From positions 372,001 through 436,000 of the forward strand of contig JAALGZ010000014.1 of the NCBI GenBank assembly GCA_015227615.1: 64,000 nucleotides of DNA, written 5' to 3'. A program made the position numbers and the translations under genes. The notes under the pieces are model-generated. The model saw only the letters and a list, made by a program, of their open reading frames with translations, ran no database searches and was not told the DNA's origin. Position 1 is the stretch's first letter, and every line of letters begins with the position of its first letter. The stretch comes from Labyrinthula sp. Ha. Lineage: Eukaryota; Sar; Bigyra; Labyrinthulida; Labyrinthulaceae. This document shows positions 47,136-60,266 of the stretch, in pieces.

Positions 47136-50100
47136 ATGGAAAAACTGAAAAACTTTATATCAGGAAACAATGAAAAGAAATATACTCAAAAGAACCATTA
47201 TAGAGATGATCTGAAGAAGTCTTTTGGGGATAAGGATGAAAAGAAGACTTGTTTGAATATTTTGTTTGCTTCTAGGGAGGAGAAAAACCAAGAAGTTATA
47301 TTGGATGTGTTAAGAAAAGAGAACTTGTATATTGTGGAGGAGGAAATGAAACTCAACTCAGTGCTAAAGGAAAAATGGAAACATTTTAATATCTTTCTCT
47401 TTGAAGAGTTTTTCTACAAAATATTTAGAGCCTGTCTTGAAGAATACCTGGTTGGGCAAGAACGATTTTGTGTGGTTATAGAATCGGATGAGACAGAAAC
47501 GAAAGCGAGAAAGAATTCAAATACGTATCGAGTAAGAAGTTATTTTACACGGCTTGACATGTTGTATCTATCATTTGAGCTTAAACTCAGACTATATGAT
47601 AACTTTGATTTGATTTACGACATTTCTGATATCAAGAAATATACTACGAAAATGAGAAAAACCTCTTTCAACTTCTGGATTGGCTCAGCTGTGCGAATGC
47701 CGGTTACTATTTTGACTCCTGTAGATGTCTCACAAAGTCAGTTTCTCGAAACCTTAGTTACTTTCAATGATCTTTTTGAAACTGCTGAATATTACGAGGT
47801 CTTAGTAAGTACTCTCGTTCTAAGGTACGGACTCTGTGTGATTTTGTTTAATCAACCTATACAAGCATTTACATTTATTTCTGATGTTTTCTTACCAGAA
47901 GTGAATTTAAACTTTTCTGCTTTTATAACTTCAAAACTCCTTACAGTGGCTATGGATCCTAGCTCAATTTTTCAAGAAAAAGGGCTTGAATTTAAAAGCA
48001 AATCCTTCAACTTCCTTGCATTTGGGGGTGGGGTAAGATCTTGTCTGCTTTCAACATCATTTTGCTCCACTCAAGCTATAAAGAGCCCATTTGGACACTA
48101 TGATGAGAAATTACTCCTAAAAATCTGTAAGATTATACTGATAAATCCAGTTATAAAGCTAGACAAGCTCTTGTTTCAAAATGTTAAAGTACTGTACGAA
48201 TCGTTTTCTTGCTTTCCTGAAACTAGAAATGACTTGTGCAACTATATGTACTGTAAATACTTGTTCAGCGAAAGTTTTGCAGCTAAAGGTCCAGCCCTTG
48301 TATTGAATCTGTACTCTTGTGTATTTAATCCAATAGAACTTTGGCAAAGATTGAAAATCCTGAAGAACTGGTTCACCCTAGTGAATTACGATGAGCAATT
48401 CATTGATACTGCCTTCTCTTATATAACACGGCTTAACCCTGCAGTTAATGTAATAAAATCTAATGAAAACAAGCTCTTTGATGCAAACAAACAATTAAAG
48501 CATTTAGATGAAGGAATTAAATTTGAGTTAACTAGAATAAATGGAGCTCATGAAGTAGTTATTGAAACTAGAAAGAACTTGTTAAGGGTTATTAAAAGTA
48601 TTGTGTTGAACAGGAAGTTGCAAAAACAGTCTGAAGAGTTGTCAGAATCTTGCAAAGGGTTAATTGAATTTAATACGGAGAGTAAGTGCATGGAAACAGG
48701 TCATACTGCGAAAAAGATGGAATACACGTCAAACAAGCAGTCTAAAGTAGTCGTAGTGCCTAATCATGAAGATGGCATGGTGCACAATACTGCAGTATTG
48801 TTGAACCCACGATCTAGGTTATTCACGGATGCTTGGTTAGTAAAATTAAAAAAACCTCATTCAAAAGCAAGAATAGACAAGTTTGGGCTTAAAAAAACAC
48901 TTATTAATGAGGTTTCGTCTGAGGTGTTATCTAAAAAGTATCAGGAGCAAATGAATTGGAGAGTAAAGCATAACAGGAACATTCTTAAAAGTCTCTCTAA
49001 ATCTGCAACCGAGTTTCAAAGAATACTTCGTGGACATCAAGCTAGAATCTACTATGAAAATATAAAGAAGTTATCCACTACAATTAAATTGCAAACGCTG
49101 TGGCGATGTTTTCTTGCCCGAAAAGAACTCAAACATAAAAGGCGGTGTAGGGGTGCTGCTATTGATATTCAAAGAGTCGGGAGAGGAAGGTTAGGTAGAG
49201 TTTTATTTAAAAACAGCATGATGAGACATTTCTCTTCGCTTTTCATTCAGAGATTTATTCGAGGAGGCTTGGCTCGTAGACGGGTGTTAAGACTTAGAGA
49301 ACTTCTGAGACTTTCAGCAATTCGTATTCAAAGCATGATAAGAGGCAAGATACAACGCATCACTTACCTGGTGAAACGGGTGGATGAGCTGTCTGCAATA
49401 GCTATTCAAAAAGTTTTTCGAGGTTTTAGAGGTCGACAAAGACAGAAGAGAATATTGAATAAGTATGTTTTTAGCTTGTCGCAGGAGAAGGAATTGCAGC
49501 GGGCGCAGAGCTTATTCACGAGGCTGTTGGCCGAAGGAAACATGATTTCAGGACAGCTTTATCTCTTGCAGAAGGAACGAGCGGAATTAGAAGGCAGGTT
49601 TCGTTTGAAAGAAGAAGATATTGCGACTAAAGAGGAGGAAATTAATACCATTAGGGAGAAAATGGAAGAAGTTCTACTGCTTGAAGACAGCTTAAGTGGT
49701 GAGGACTCAGAAGACATGAAGTTTATTGAGCTAGAAAAACAGGAACTCGATCAGAGCTTTGATAAATTAAGCACTTCGCTTGATGGGTTGATCAAGGAAA
49801 ACAAAGCAGATGAGCTTAAAATAAGAGTGTTGACTGAATCCATTGAAGCAAAGAAACTAATGCTGAAAAAACAGAAAGATGATCTTGTTCTATTGCTGAA
49901 GAATCAGGAAGAGCAACTTGCTGTGTTGCAAGAAAAAGATGGACACAGTCTAAATGAACCAGGGAAGTCGCATATCAAGGCAATTGACATGAATCTGGAG
50001 TTCAATAAATATTTAGCGAAAAAGAAAGCGATACCTGACGCGATGAGTTTGGTAAGGCTTAACTTTCTAATGCAGTCTATGTCTTCTGCTGCATCTCTTT

Positions 50101-50971
50101 CTTGGCTCAAGCACAATACAGGAATTAATCAAGGGGAAGAGGATAATATCAGGCAAAAAGAGGAGAAAATTGCTAATATATTTGAAAGAAAACTGCAGAA
50201 CTGGTCCATGAAGGATGTACAAACATTTTTAGAAGCAATAAACTTGGAGATGTACTCCGAGAGGTTTCTTGCAGGCAAAGTTGATGGACTTGTTCTTTCT
50301 ACACTTTCTGAGGAAGAGTTAGAGAAACACCTAAGCATTTGCGATCCTCTACATAGGAAGAAAATACTAGTTCGGGTGAGAGATTTAAACGAATGTTATT
50401 CTAGTCGATCAAAGGAAGAACAAATTGAAGAAAAGCCTGTACAGAAAGTTGTAAAAGCACGGACGAAACAAGAAAAACAAGAAGTTCATCCGCAAGAAGA
50501 TAAAAAAACTGAAACTGTTAACTTAGTTCAACTTTTCAAATATACTCGAAGTGGTCAACTAGCTTTGGCAAAGGAATATTTGAAAGATTTAGCGGATTTA
50601 AAGTTTGATGAAAGCAGCTTGCAAGCACAATATCAGTATGGAAAAGGTACTATGTATAAAATACCCACGATAACGGGGTTTTCCCTTAATCAAATGGATG
50701 AAAATGGTAACACAGCTTTGCTTGTCGCCGCCCAGAATGGAAGCCAAACCTTTTGTAAGTTTTACATTTCAAAAGGAGCATATATTAACCATCAAAACGT
50801 ACATAACATGTTCTACATCTATATATATAGAAACTCGGAAACACTGCGTTGCATTATGCGATGAGTTATGAATATTATGATTTAGGAGCATTTCTTATAA
50901 GTCAAGGTGCCGATGAAGAAATTCTTAACTCAAAAGATGCCTCTCCATACGACGGTCTCGGGGACGACTGA
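47136..50971 (+). CDS. Multidomain IQ-coiled-coil-SAM-ankyrin protein (1267 aa)
   Basis: Exons 47136-50798 and 50831-50971 around a 32-nt intron encode 1267 residues. Residues 1-600 are helical with no recognised domain. Six IQ calmodulin-binding motifs occupy about 625-775 (for example IKLQTLWRCFLARKEL and IAIQKVFRGFRGRQRQK). A Lys/Glu-rich coiled coil follows to about 930. A SAM domain at about 1018-1085 includes NWSMKDVQTFLEAINLEMYS and HRKKILVRVRDL. The C-terminus carries ankyrin repeats (DENGNTALLVAAQNGS, then GNTALHYAMSYEYYDLGAFL). The intron separates the last two repeats; splicing removes an early stop and adds the final repeat, ending in the usual ankyrin cap SPYDGL. Calmodulin-regulated scaffolding, possibly at the cytoskeleton or cilium, is inferred from domain content. 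The exact orthologue is unknown. It converges with the dehydrogenase gene 137 bases downstream. Confidence 0.88.
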
Positions 50972-51108
50972 AAAAAACATGCATTCAGAATAAGAAGAAC
51001 AGCATGAAACCCAAGGATAGTCTTTCTTAGAAACTGTGAGAAGATTTTTTAAAGTTCATTAATTTTTATTCTTGCGAACTCAAATATAACCCCCAAGCTG
51101 AAATTTAT

Positions 51109-52179
51109 TTACTCATCAGCGTCAAGTGATGAAAAAAAACTAATACCTAAAGCCTTCTCCGAGAGATCCCAGATTAGATTCTGCTTCTCTTCACTCATTG
51201 CCTTTCCCTCATCCCCCTTTAACACCTCTGAAGCCTTACTAATTGCTTTCAGTGGCAATCCAACCAAACCTTTTTCTGGTACAAGCAAATCACCTCCATC
51301 AACTTTGGCTCCAAATGCGGCTTCCATTAAAGGCATCGAACCGTCAGCTGCACTTTGTGATTTAAAGTATCCAACTTTCGTAGCAAAAGCCATGGCGAAG
51401 GAAAACATCTTAATTGTCCATCCATAAGTTCCTTCATTCCTATGTGTAACCTTTAGAGTTTCATAAATTGGAGTATCACTGTTACCAGGATCTGCAACAA
51501 CACTCTTAACTAATCCTTTAAGATCAGTTTTTTCAATTCGCTTATGAAGAGCCATTGCAAAAGTCGTGTTAGCAACTTTAGTTTGTTGGTATCTGGTAAA
51601 ACAGGCGAAGAATTTATCCCCACCAAGAGTTCCAGGTTCACTTTGAATGAAAAATTTTTCTTCTATTTGTGCAGCATATTTTCTTGCTTCAGAAGTATGC
51701 TGGACAATTCTCACATCCCCTCTCTTTTTTGCAGCAACTGCTAGACTTGGGAGAAGAAGGTGAGTAAGTAAAAAATGGCTAAGATGGTTAACTTGACTTG
51801 TTCTATCAAATCCATCCTGTGTTCTTCTGTCTGGAACGATAAATATTCCTGCATTGTTAACTAACACATCTAAACCATCTGGCGTTTGTGTTATAACTGC
51901 CTTTGCCCCATTTCTCACGGATTCGAAGGAGCTTAAGTCACACTCTACTGGAAATAGTTGTGTGGATGAACCAATTTTTTCCTTTTCTTCTTGGAGAGTT
52001 TTAACTGAGTTTTCAGAACGTATTGAAGCTCTGTTTAATAAAAATAACTTGTCTGCTCCTTTTCTCAAGGCACCAACTGCTGCCCAATAACCTGTACCGG
52101 ATGTTGTTCCAGTGATTGCCACAGCCTTACCTTCTAACGAAGGTAGAGTTTCTAAATATTCAGGATAGAGATCTTTCAT
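51109..52179 (-). CDS. Short-chain dehydrogenase/reductase, retinol dehydrogenase-like
   Basis: A single exon encodes 356 residues. The Rossmann fold cofactor loop TGTTSGTG (residues 23-30) has the GxxxGxG pattern. CDLSSFESV (about 80-88) binds the adenine ring region, and NNAG is at 108-111. Catalytic Ser163 in HTSEARK and Tyr197-x3-Lys201 in RYQQTK complete the classical triad. N-L-L strand order and a length of over 300 residues fit the retinol dehydrogenase/WWOX-like branch of classical SDRs, which use NADP(H) to interconvert alcohols and ketones. A C-terminal extension of about 60 residues follows the core. The first codon is the ATG at the start of the frame. Substrate is not predictable. 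The gene is intronless and lies tail to tail with the IQ-SAM-ankyrin gene. Confidence 0.92.
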   Translation of the reverse strand: MKDLYPEYLETLPSLEGKAVAITGTTSGTGYWAAVGALRKGADKLFLLNRASIRSENSVKTLQEEKEKIGSSTQLFPVECDLSSFESVRNGAKAVITQTPDGLDVLVNNAGIFIVPDRRTQDGFDRTSQVNHLSHFLLTHLLLPSLAVAAKKRGDVRIVQHTSEARKYAAQIEEKFFIQSEPGTLGGDKFFACFTRYQQTKVANTTFAMALHKRIEKTDLKGLVKSVVADPGNSDTPIYETLKVTHRNEGTYGWTIKMFSFAMAFATKVGYFKSQSAADGSMPLMEAAFGAKVDGGDLLVPEKGLVGLPLKAISKASEVLKGDEGKAMSEEKQNLIWDLSEKALGISFFSSLDADE

Positions 52180-55100
52180 TTCTAATATAGATCAATATTT
52201 TATTTAATTAGATTTGGTGTAATTGGAGAACTTAAGTTTTACCAATTAATATATGGTATTAAGATTATTTTACGTAATTAATCCATCTATTAGAAGATTT
52301 TTTTACTATATCAGAAAATACAGTTCTAATTCGACTATAGATAAAATATAATATATTGTAAAATTAAATTTAAATTAAGACAAGATTCTTATGGATATAA
52401 TATTTAGATTTGTTTAATAACTCTACCGGTACTTTCTGTAAATTTAATATCAATAAAATTATGTTCAATATAGTATTGGTAACATTTCTTACGGTACATG
52501 TTTTTTTATTTAAGTTTTATGAAAACTTGTCATCTCGAGACAATTTATATCACATACTATACTTAATACTTATCTCATTTCTCGTTCAATATATATATAA
52601 TAATACTATAGTTTAATATACAATACCAACAAAAACGTCTCTATAGAGAAACCAAAACCTTCTCAAGATAGATTTTATATGACTGTGACTCTTGTTATAT
52701 ACTCCTAGTACCGGTCTATGGGGCTTGGTGCATCTTGGGTTATACCTGTTTCACCTTTCCGTCTTCCTTCTTTAGTCTCTACACGAACCCATGATGCCAT
52801 GAGACATGTGCTCTGCTCATACTATCCAAATTTTCCCAACTAGTTAGTTAGTTGCCCTTATCTTTAAGCATTATTTTATAGATTTTATGTGCATCAACCA
52901 CGTTGAAATGAACATATAGACATAAAGCTATCACACATAAGATCCTTAATATTCTTGCTGCCTTAGTATAATACAAAGTAATGATCTTGAAGAAGGTGAA
53001 AACACCTCGCGTTAGCAACATTTTGCATATTCATGCTCTTAAAACTCATATCCTTCACCACAGCGTAGTTCCAAGAAGAATAAAATTCAACATTCAAAAA
53101 CTATTTAATTTCAGAAGATCCTATGCGGTCTAGTTGAATTTGCTGAAAATTTAAATAGTAGTATTAAAAGTCTTAAAACTTTAGAAGCGTAAGATGAATT
53201 CATTGTTAATATTCGTCCCGGTAAGAATAAAATGTTTTCGGACACTTAGCAATCTTACATTAAGCAAAAGCCAAGATTATTCTAGTTAAACTTATTTAGG
53301 GTAATGTTAAATTTGGCTCAGCTGTTGAGAAATTTGTTTGGGGTGGACTTTTTATTCATATTTTTCTGAAAAACTTATCAATTTCAGCTAATAGTTTTTG
53401 CTTAGTTCATCTAGCTGACTTTCTTGGCTAAACCTAGGTATTTGTTGTACAAGTAACCATGAAAAATATATCCAATACCACCGTTCTATTTTTTTATAAA
53501 TCCGGAAGCATTGGATAGTTTTCTATTTTATTCTTTCCATGTCGAGTTGTGTTTTGGATGAAATTTCTCAGAGTTGAAATGAATATTTCTCATCTACTAT
53601 TTCGACTTATCAAAAACTAAGTACATCTAATGAAAGATCTTTCATATATCTTACAGTTACTATAAGGTAATCAAAGGTTTTGAATTTTTCAGTCTACGCT
53701 AGGTATAAGAAGCGTTGAATGACGTTTAAAAGTTATTATTCATAAATCTTAAGTTAAACTTAAGTCTTCCGTAAAATAATATTTATTGTTTTCTTAATTA
53801 CAAAGCGCCTAAAATAGAAATCTTATTGTTTTAGCAAAGCAGAATAATGGCCATACATTCTAAGTGATGTTATCATCTCTTCTTCAGAGCTTCAAACATA
53901 TAGCAAATCGTTATTACAACCACTTAATGTTTAATCTTAATAGATAAGATAAATCACAGCCATGAAAACACCCTAACTGATAATTAGGTAAATTGCTTCT
54001 TCTTATTGTTTTCAGTATTGTTTCCAATACCATATTGTCATCGACCAAGTGTCCTGCACTAAACATCCTTTTAAAAAATGAGTTCTTAAGGGCATTGAAT
54101 AATAATAGCTCCTTCAAACCTTAACAAAAAATAATTTTAACTGTCATTTAACTGAGGCTATTGCTCAATATAAACATAGAATAAGTCGTAATGTTACAAA
54201 GTACAGGTCTATGTACGGTTTGATTCTTCTCAAATCCTGTCAATTAACCCTGTTCAACTTTATGAATAATTACTTAAAGCGTTGATACAATAATTAAGTA
54301 TAGTTGAGCCAAACTATACCCAGGAATGCGAAATCTTCCGAAACCTCAAACTTCAATGGAAGAAATTTTTAATTCTTGCTATAATCATATGAGTGTTTTC
54401 TTGAGTGTGTTCTGCATATAAATAAAAAAAAGATACTACTTTTAACTTTTCTTTAAGAAAAGTGGATATTGGAGTAAATTCGCTTTCTTTTACCTTGAAA
54501 CAGTGTAATATTTCAAGAGGTGCCCTTCTACAATCTGAATCGACCTATAACATGATTTTATTGCCTAGGATCAGTTCCATTTCAGTATTAAAGTGTTTTA
54601 TTAGAGAGTTTTGCAAGAAATTTGCTCTTTAAGATTTCAGAATCATTGAAAAAGAATATACTCCTAAATGTATAATGCCCCTGAATCTGTCACAACAAGT
54701 AACGAGGTATTTTGCATATCTGGTGTCAGTTGAAAATATTTATATCCCTGGCTTTTCCTATACTGTTTCTAGGGAGAATTAATAATTTTGCTGTTGTACA
54801 CACCTGTAGATGTCTTAGCTAAGTGGACAGGGTTTCAAACTGGACCTTCATATAATTGAGATTGAGTTCTTATCATAAAACTGCAATCTTGAACTGTTAT
54901 ATCCATATCTAAAACTTATATAAACTAGTTTAAAATAGGCAATATGTTAAGAATTATATGGTTTTGTCTTTACATATCTATGTCATAATCTTGTAGATTT
55001 GCTTAAAATAAATTTTTTTCATCTGTTTCCGTCTGGTAGGATACTCATTCTTGCATTAAAGTGGCATATATGTATCTACTATCTGGAAGATGGCGCATCT

Positions 55101-56395
55101 CTCTTGTACAATAAAAAATTCTGATTTGTGTGGACTATATTCAATCTTAAGGGAAAAGAAATATGATTTTTTGGTAATTGAAAAACTTAGCTTTAGGTTT
55201 ACAAAATTTATATACTGCCACCTCAAACATTAATAGAACTTCTTATAAATGCTTTTTCTTTTAAAAAATGATATTAAACTACCGAAAAAGACTCTAAGCC
55301 AATTCGTAGAACATATATTATTTGGTTAGGGTGGCAACCCGCAAATATGAAGTGGATAATACAGTATCAACTTCCAATGAAGAAAATCTACTAGAAAGAT
55401 AACAATTCCTAAAACCCTAAATTGGGCACTCGTAATAAGAATTATTTGGGAAAAAATAAAGCAATAATAGTTTAAATATATGGATAATATTTTCCTTTAA
55501 AAAACAGAAAAAATACAAGAATGAAGCATGATATGTAGAGTTTGGTGAATAAATTTTCCGATTTTGATTAACCCTGCAATCAACAACTTGTAACCTTATA
55601 AGAACTAGTCCTTAATGCAAGACTCTTGAAATCATTTTATATTCTATTGAACAAAAAACTATAGCCAAACTTTACTAGAACTATGCTGAATTATGATTAA
55701 TATATTAGAAGTTCATTTGAAGTTTATCCAAAAAGTTTGATATTGGCTGCGATATCAATGTAGAACTTACTGACACTTTTATTTAAGTTTTACTTCACGA
55801 TTTCCATACAGAAGTATATATATACTACTAATTTAGAAATTTGAGCTGTTTGTAACATCATTGTGATAATACTATGCCTAATGAAGTAAATGAAGCTGTA
55901 TATTTAGTTAAAAACTACTTTTTTGTTTATTTTAGTTTATTATAACTGGTTTTCTTATTTTCTTTTCAGTTATTTTAAATAATTATGTATTGTATAATCT
56001 TCTTTTCTAACAAATATACTGACAGATTATTCCCTTTGTTAAAGTCACAAAGAAAAATCACTACAATAAATGAAAACAGCCACATTAAAATCAATCTAGT
56101 TCATTTATTCGCTTCTCTTTCAATAAGTCGAGAACTTAACATTTATAATCATGAACAAATAGCAAAATCCATCTATTATTCTGTTTAAAACAAAATACAT
56201 ACCAAAATATCTATATTTAGGTTTTTGCAGGTCACTGCAAATCTTTATGCTTTTTGAATGCTTCTTAATTATACTAACTGAATGTTACCTTTATACAAAA
56301 ACTCTTTATATTTTTTGAACCGAAAATGTTGGCTTTAATTTTTTAAATAGAAGATCTGAGATTCCAGGAACCTTGCAAATATCCAGTACAGCTGA
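52180..56395. other. Gene-free AT-rich desert, left part
   Basis: No gene, RNA gene or long repeat is recognised. Short frames at 52410-52616, 53914-54117 and 55985-56188 have no motif. The first hundred bases are the likely upstream region of the dehydrogenase gene. Confidence 0.5.
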
Positions 56396-56716
56396 TTGTC
56401 TCATAATCGGCATTGGTTTATGGTAGGTAAAACCATTTTAAAGGATGTTGAAAAGATTAAGACTAAATTTAAGTTGCAAAAAACTGGAGCGTATCTCTAT
56501 TTCAGGTGTATTTTTATGTTTCATATTAAATATCAAATTAAAAAGACCACTAAAAAAATAAGGCACAAGCAAAATAAATTAATCTACATTAACTCAATCC
56601 TTGCAAAAAAGTGGAACCAACTTTCACGTCACGTGATCCCTCCCCCACATATATTTAATTCAACTTTGGAAACTTTCGTTGATAGACAGTATCTAGATAC
56701 AGCCTTTCAAATATAG
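56396..56716 (+). mobile_element. LINE ORF2 C-terminal tail fragment
   Basis: A 106-codon open frame without an ATG at its start ends in a pattern typical of the C-terminus of many LINE ORF2 proteins. A basic tract (KKTTKKIRHKQNK) is followed by LAKKWNQLSRHVI, then an FNSTLETFVD segment. This corresponds to the family pattern of basic residues, WN.LP..vv and FK..Ld. The part upstream has no recognisable reverse transcriptase, so this may be a 5'-truncated or decayed copy. Orientation is plus. No poly-A tail or target-site duplication was defined. Confidence 0.5.
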
Positions 56717-59700
56717 TATTTTACCTCTATGGGTATATATTCTTCTAATTAAATTATTTTCAATCTTATGACTAATTGGTCAATAATACTAAAACAATAT
56801 GTGATATGAACGCCCACGCCATATCTAAGCCCCAATTGCCCAAAAAAAATACCATTCTTGGTCTCCGTCATTTATAGAAAAACACTTCCACAAAACCACT
56901 AGAACTTTAAAGAATTGTTGTTTCAACATTGAAACTGATTCTAACATATTCAGAATAAGCAATCTAAGTTACGTCGTACATCCGTGTTAAAAAGCTTATG
57001 TATAGTTTTAGGTGTGGGAAAATTTTTCCAAAATCAGTTATTTACCATAGTTTAATGAATCAAGAGATTTATGTCACTTTTCTAAGAATGATAGTTGTAC
57101 TGGTAAAATAACATACCAAAACAAAACAAAATTCAAATCAGCAGAGATACATATTGTGAACTGCATCTTACTCAGAGCTTAAAAGAAATGCCTATCCTAA
57201 GGTTTAATAGAATTAAATTCTAAAAGTTTATATGAGAAAACTATTAGAAGTCAATTCACTACTCCTCAAATCGTAGAAGCCATCATCATGGAGAAAATAA
57301 ACTCTAGAACAAGTATGGCAAAATTATTACAAGCAAAAAGAATATCAGCTACACAGAAATTTACGGAGTGTTTGTGTATCATCCTACTGAAGCTATAGAA
57401 CTAGTTGTTAAAGTGTGAAAATCGGTTATTAAGTGTCTCATTGGTGTCGATACTGTAGACTATATGAAGAGTCTCAGGTAGATATTCAGTAGTATCTCTG
57501 TTGGGAAATTAATTAATATATAACATTGTTGATATATATTTATTTATAATTTCTAATTCAACTAACTGAAAATAAAGTTATTCAAATTTTATAATTTGTA
57601 ACGGGCATGATATCTTTGGAATATATTAAACCTCAATCTCTATGAATTCGGAAACATATGGCATTTCCATGGCAGAGGTTTAACCGTCAGACTATCTTTG
57701 CATTTTTGCGGGATTGATTTGACCATTTTGTTCGCCCTCTTGGCCTCTAGTGCCGCCATTAACTCTGTCACAGAATCAGTGGACCTCCCTTGGAATGAAT
57801 TTGTTACTTTCATTTGAACTGAAACTCATGAAAATAGCGTCACAAGCCTGGAAAATATTATTTGAATAGTTTAATTCGCTTTCCTAAGTGGCACATCTCA
57901 GATTGATTATTCTAAAATGTTCCATAAAATTTGGATGGAGTTTAAATCTAATAAAACTTATTGATAGCTTTTATACTAGATATTGATGTGAAAACTAAAA
58001 TAACATGTTATGTGTAAATTCCTAAAAAATTGATGACACCCATGAAATGAAACTATCATAAGGGTAAGATTATTAAATGATGATCCTTTGCGATTTATTG
58101 TACATAGTAGTAGGGAAAGGGATAGCAAAACTTTCAGGTACCTGATATTTTACAGGAAAATGTTTTAATTAGCCATTATACATCATATCCCAACAGACTA
58201 AGGGGTGTTCTGTGGGTTGAATACACTATTCTGATTGGGTGATACTTAATTTTATATTTTTTATTAACTTTATATTGTTCTTAGATCTTATAATAGCTTT
58301 AGAAATTGATACGACACTGCAAAACCAATGAGAGATACTGAAAATGAATTAATGTGTACCATATGTTTTAGTCGAATACACGTCCCAAATGTGAAAAAAA
58401 TATTGTTCTAGCTTAGTTAGTTGATAATCTGTGGGGACACCGTAAGCAAAAGTCTGTTAATTTAATATTACAAATCCTGATTTTATTTAATATGTAATAT
58501 AGTAGTACTTGCCATTTGCTATTATCAAAATCCATTAAACGATACAAGATAACTTAGCAAAATATTCCAGTTAAATAAAGGCAACATTTTATCCATTAAA
58601 TGTAAATATATACGCCAGTGTATACCTCAAATCACAACATAAAATCTATGAATATTTCACGAGATGTTTGTCCCAGAGGACTTTGCGTTGCTACTTCATA
58701 ATCTAATTACTTATACAAATGATCTCTCTGTAGGGCGTTCAGTTTTCTAGATCATACCAATGTAACAAGAATTTATGAATCTTGAATTTATTTACATGTT
58801 TGGCAAAAAAACTATTTTGAGAATATGTTCAAATTATTTTGTTCTATATTAGTCAAATGAATCATAATATTTATTTCATAGTAGTCAAGAAACTACCCTG
58901 CAAGTTTCATCACATACGTGTATTACTACAGAAGTTGATAATTTGGTATTAGTGAAGCGAGAAATATACATTCGAGCTATTTTATTTAAATAGTTATTTT
59001 AGAGAGTTGATAGTATTTGACACCTGTATGTCGAAAACGATTGTATTCTACCAGTGTATTTTTCCAACTTTTAATGAGGAAAATTTTCATCCTGACTTAT
59101 CCCCCTCGCCAAATTCTTTTCGTTTTGGATTAAAAACTAACCCCATAATGATAGGTTTTAACTAAAACAGTCAGATTTTATTACATTGGCTTTAGCCTAT
59201 ATTTTTAAACTTAACGTTCTCAGGACTAGTCAACCTACAAATCTCTTCAGAAAGCAACAAGGGATTCATTTGACAAATCGAGAGTCATTTAGTAATATCA
59301 TCTATATCCTTTATTAGTAGCTCAAATACAATATTTATAAAATTTAGTAAAAGATTTCTAAAATACTTAATATATATTATTAAAATGTACCTGGAAAAGC
59401 TTTAGCAGAAGCTGACATGCCGGAAATATCCCATTTTGGTTCATATAAGAAATAGGTAAGTAAAAACTATACTTGGATTTGTGGGCTTAACAACTATTAT
59501 AAAAGAATGTAGATTCACGGTACTTAATTTGGTATCTTTTATTCCAAGTTTAAAGATCCCTGTATAAAAAAATTATTCACACAAGAGTAACAGAAATAAT
59601 CTATCATCCATAAATGAGCTACAAGACATGATGTGCCCCACGTATGAACGAATTAAAATAATACTAGTAAAAATTCATATTCAAATTACAAAAGAATTTT

Positions 59701-59957
59701 ACTATTTTGGAAATGAATCGACCTAAATACAATAATTTTTGACTATTCTCCAGTCATAAGGTTCTACGATGACAACAAGATATAAATAAAAGAGTCTTTC
59801 AAGTGATTTTGGTATTTTTATGTACTTCTCGCTAGACACATATCAGTCGGTCTCAGTTTATTTTTTAGCTCAAAGCCCAAAGCAATTATTTCTAGCTTAA
59901 CAAACAGGTTTTGCCTGAGGAAAATGTTGTGCTAAGACCCCAAGTAATTGACACCGC
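56717..59957. other. Gene-free AT-rich desert, middle part
   Basis: I see no coding, RNA or repeat feature in this stretch. Confidence 0.5.
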
Positions 59958-60266
59958 AAAAAAATAATTTTTAAATAAAGGTGGTCAAAAATAGAGTCTC
60001 AACATAGTGTCCTAATTCATAAACCTTAACTTTATTAAATAATAATACATAAAATGTGGCCAGAAACTTACTTCGCTTAATAATAAGAGGAAAGTTTTAG
60101 GGAAAATTAAAAAAAAATAATTTTTAAATAAAGGTGGTCAAAAATAGAGTCTCAACATAGTGTCCTAATTCATAAACCTTAACTTTATTAAATAATAATA
60201 CATAAAATGTGGCCAGAAACTTACTTCGCTTAATAATAAGAGGAAAGTTTTAGGGAAAATTAAAAA
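59958..60266. repeat. Perfect tandem duplication of a 153-bp unit
   Basis: The segment starting at 59958 is repeated immediately from 60111. By eye the two copies are identical over 156 bases, through 60113 and 60266 respectively. Both begin in a run of seven A. The unit includes GGTGGTCAAAAATAGAGTCT and TGTGGCCAGAAACTTACTTC and has no long open frame. Exact identity in otherwise decayed sequence indicates a very recent event or an assembly duplication. Confidence 0.95.
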
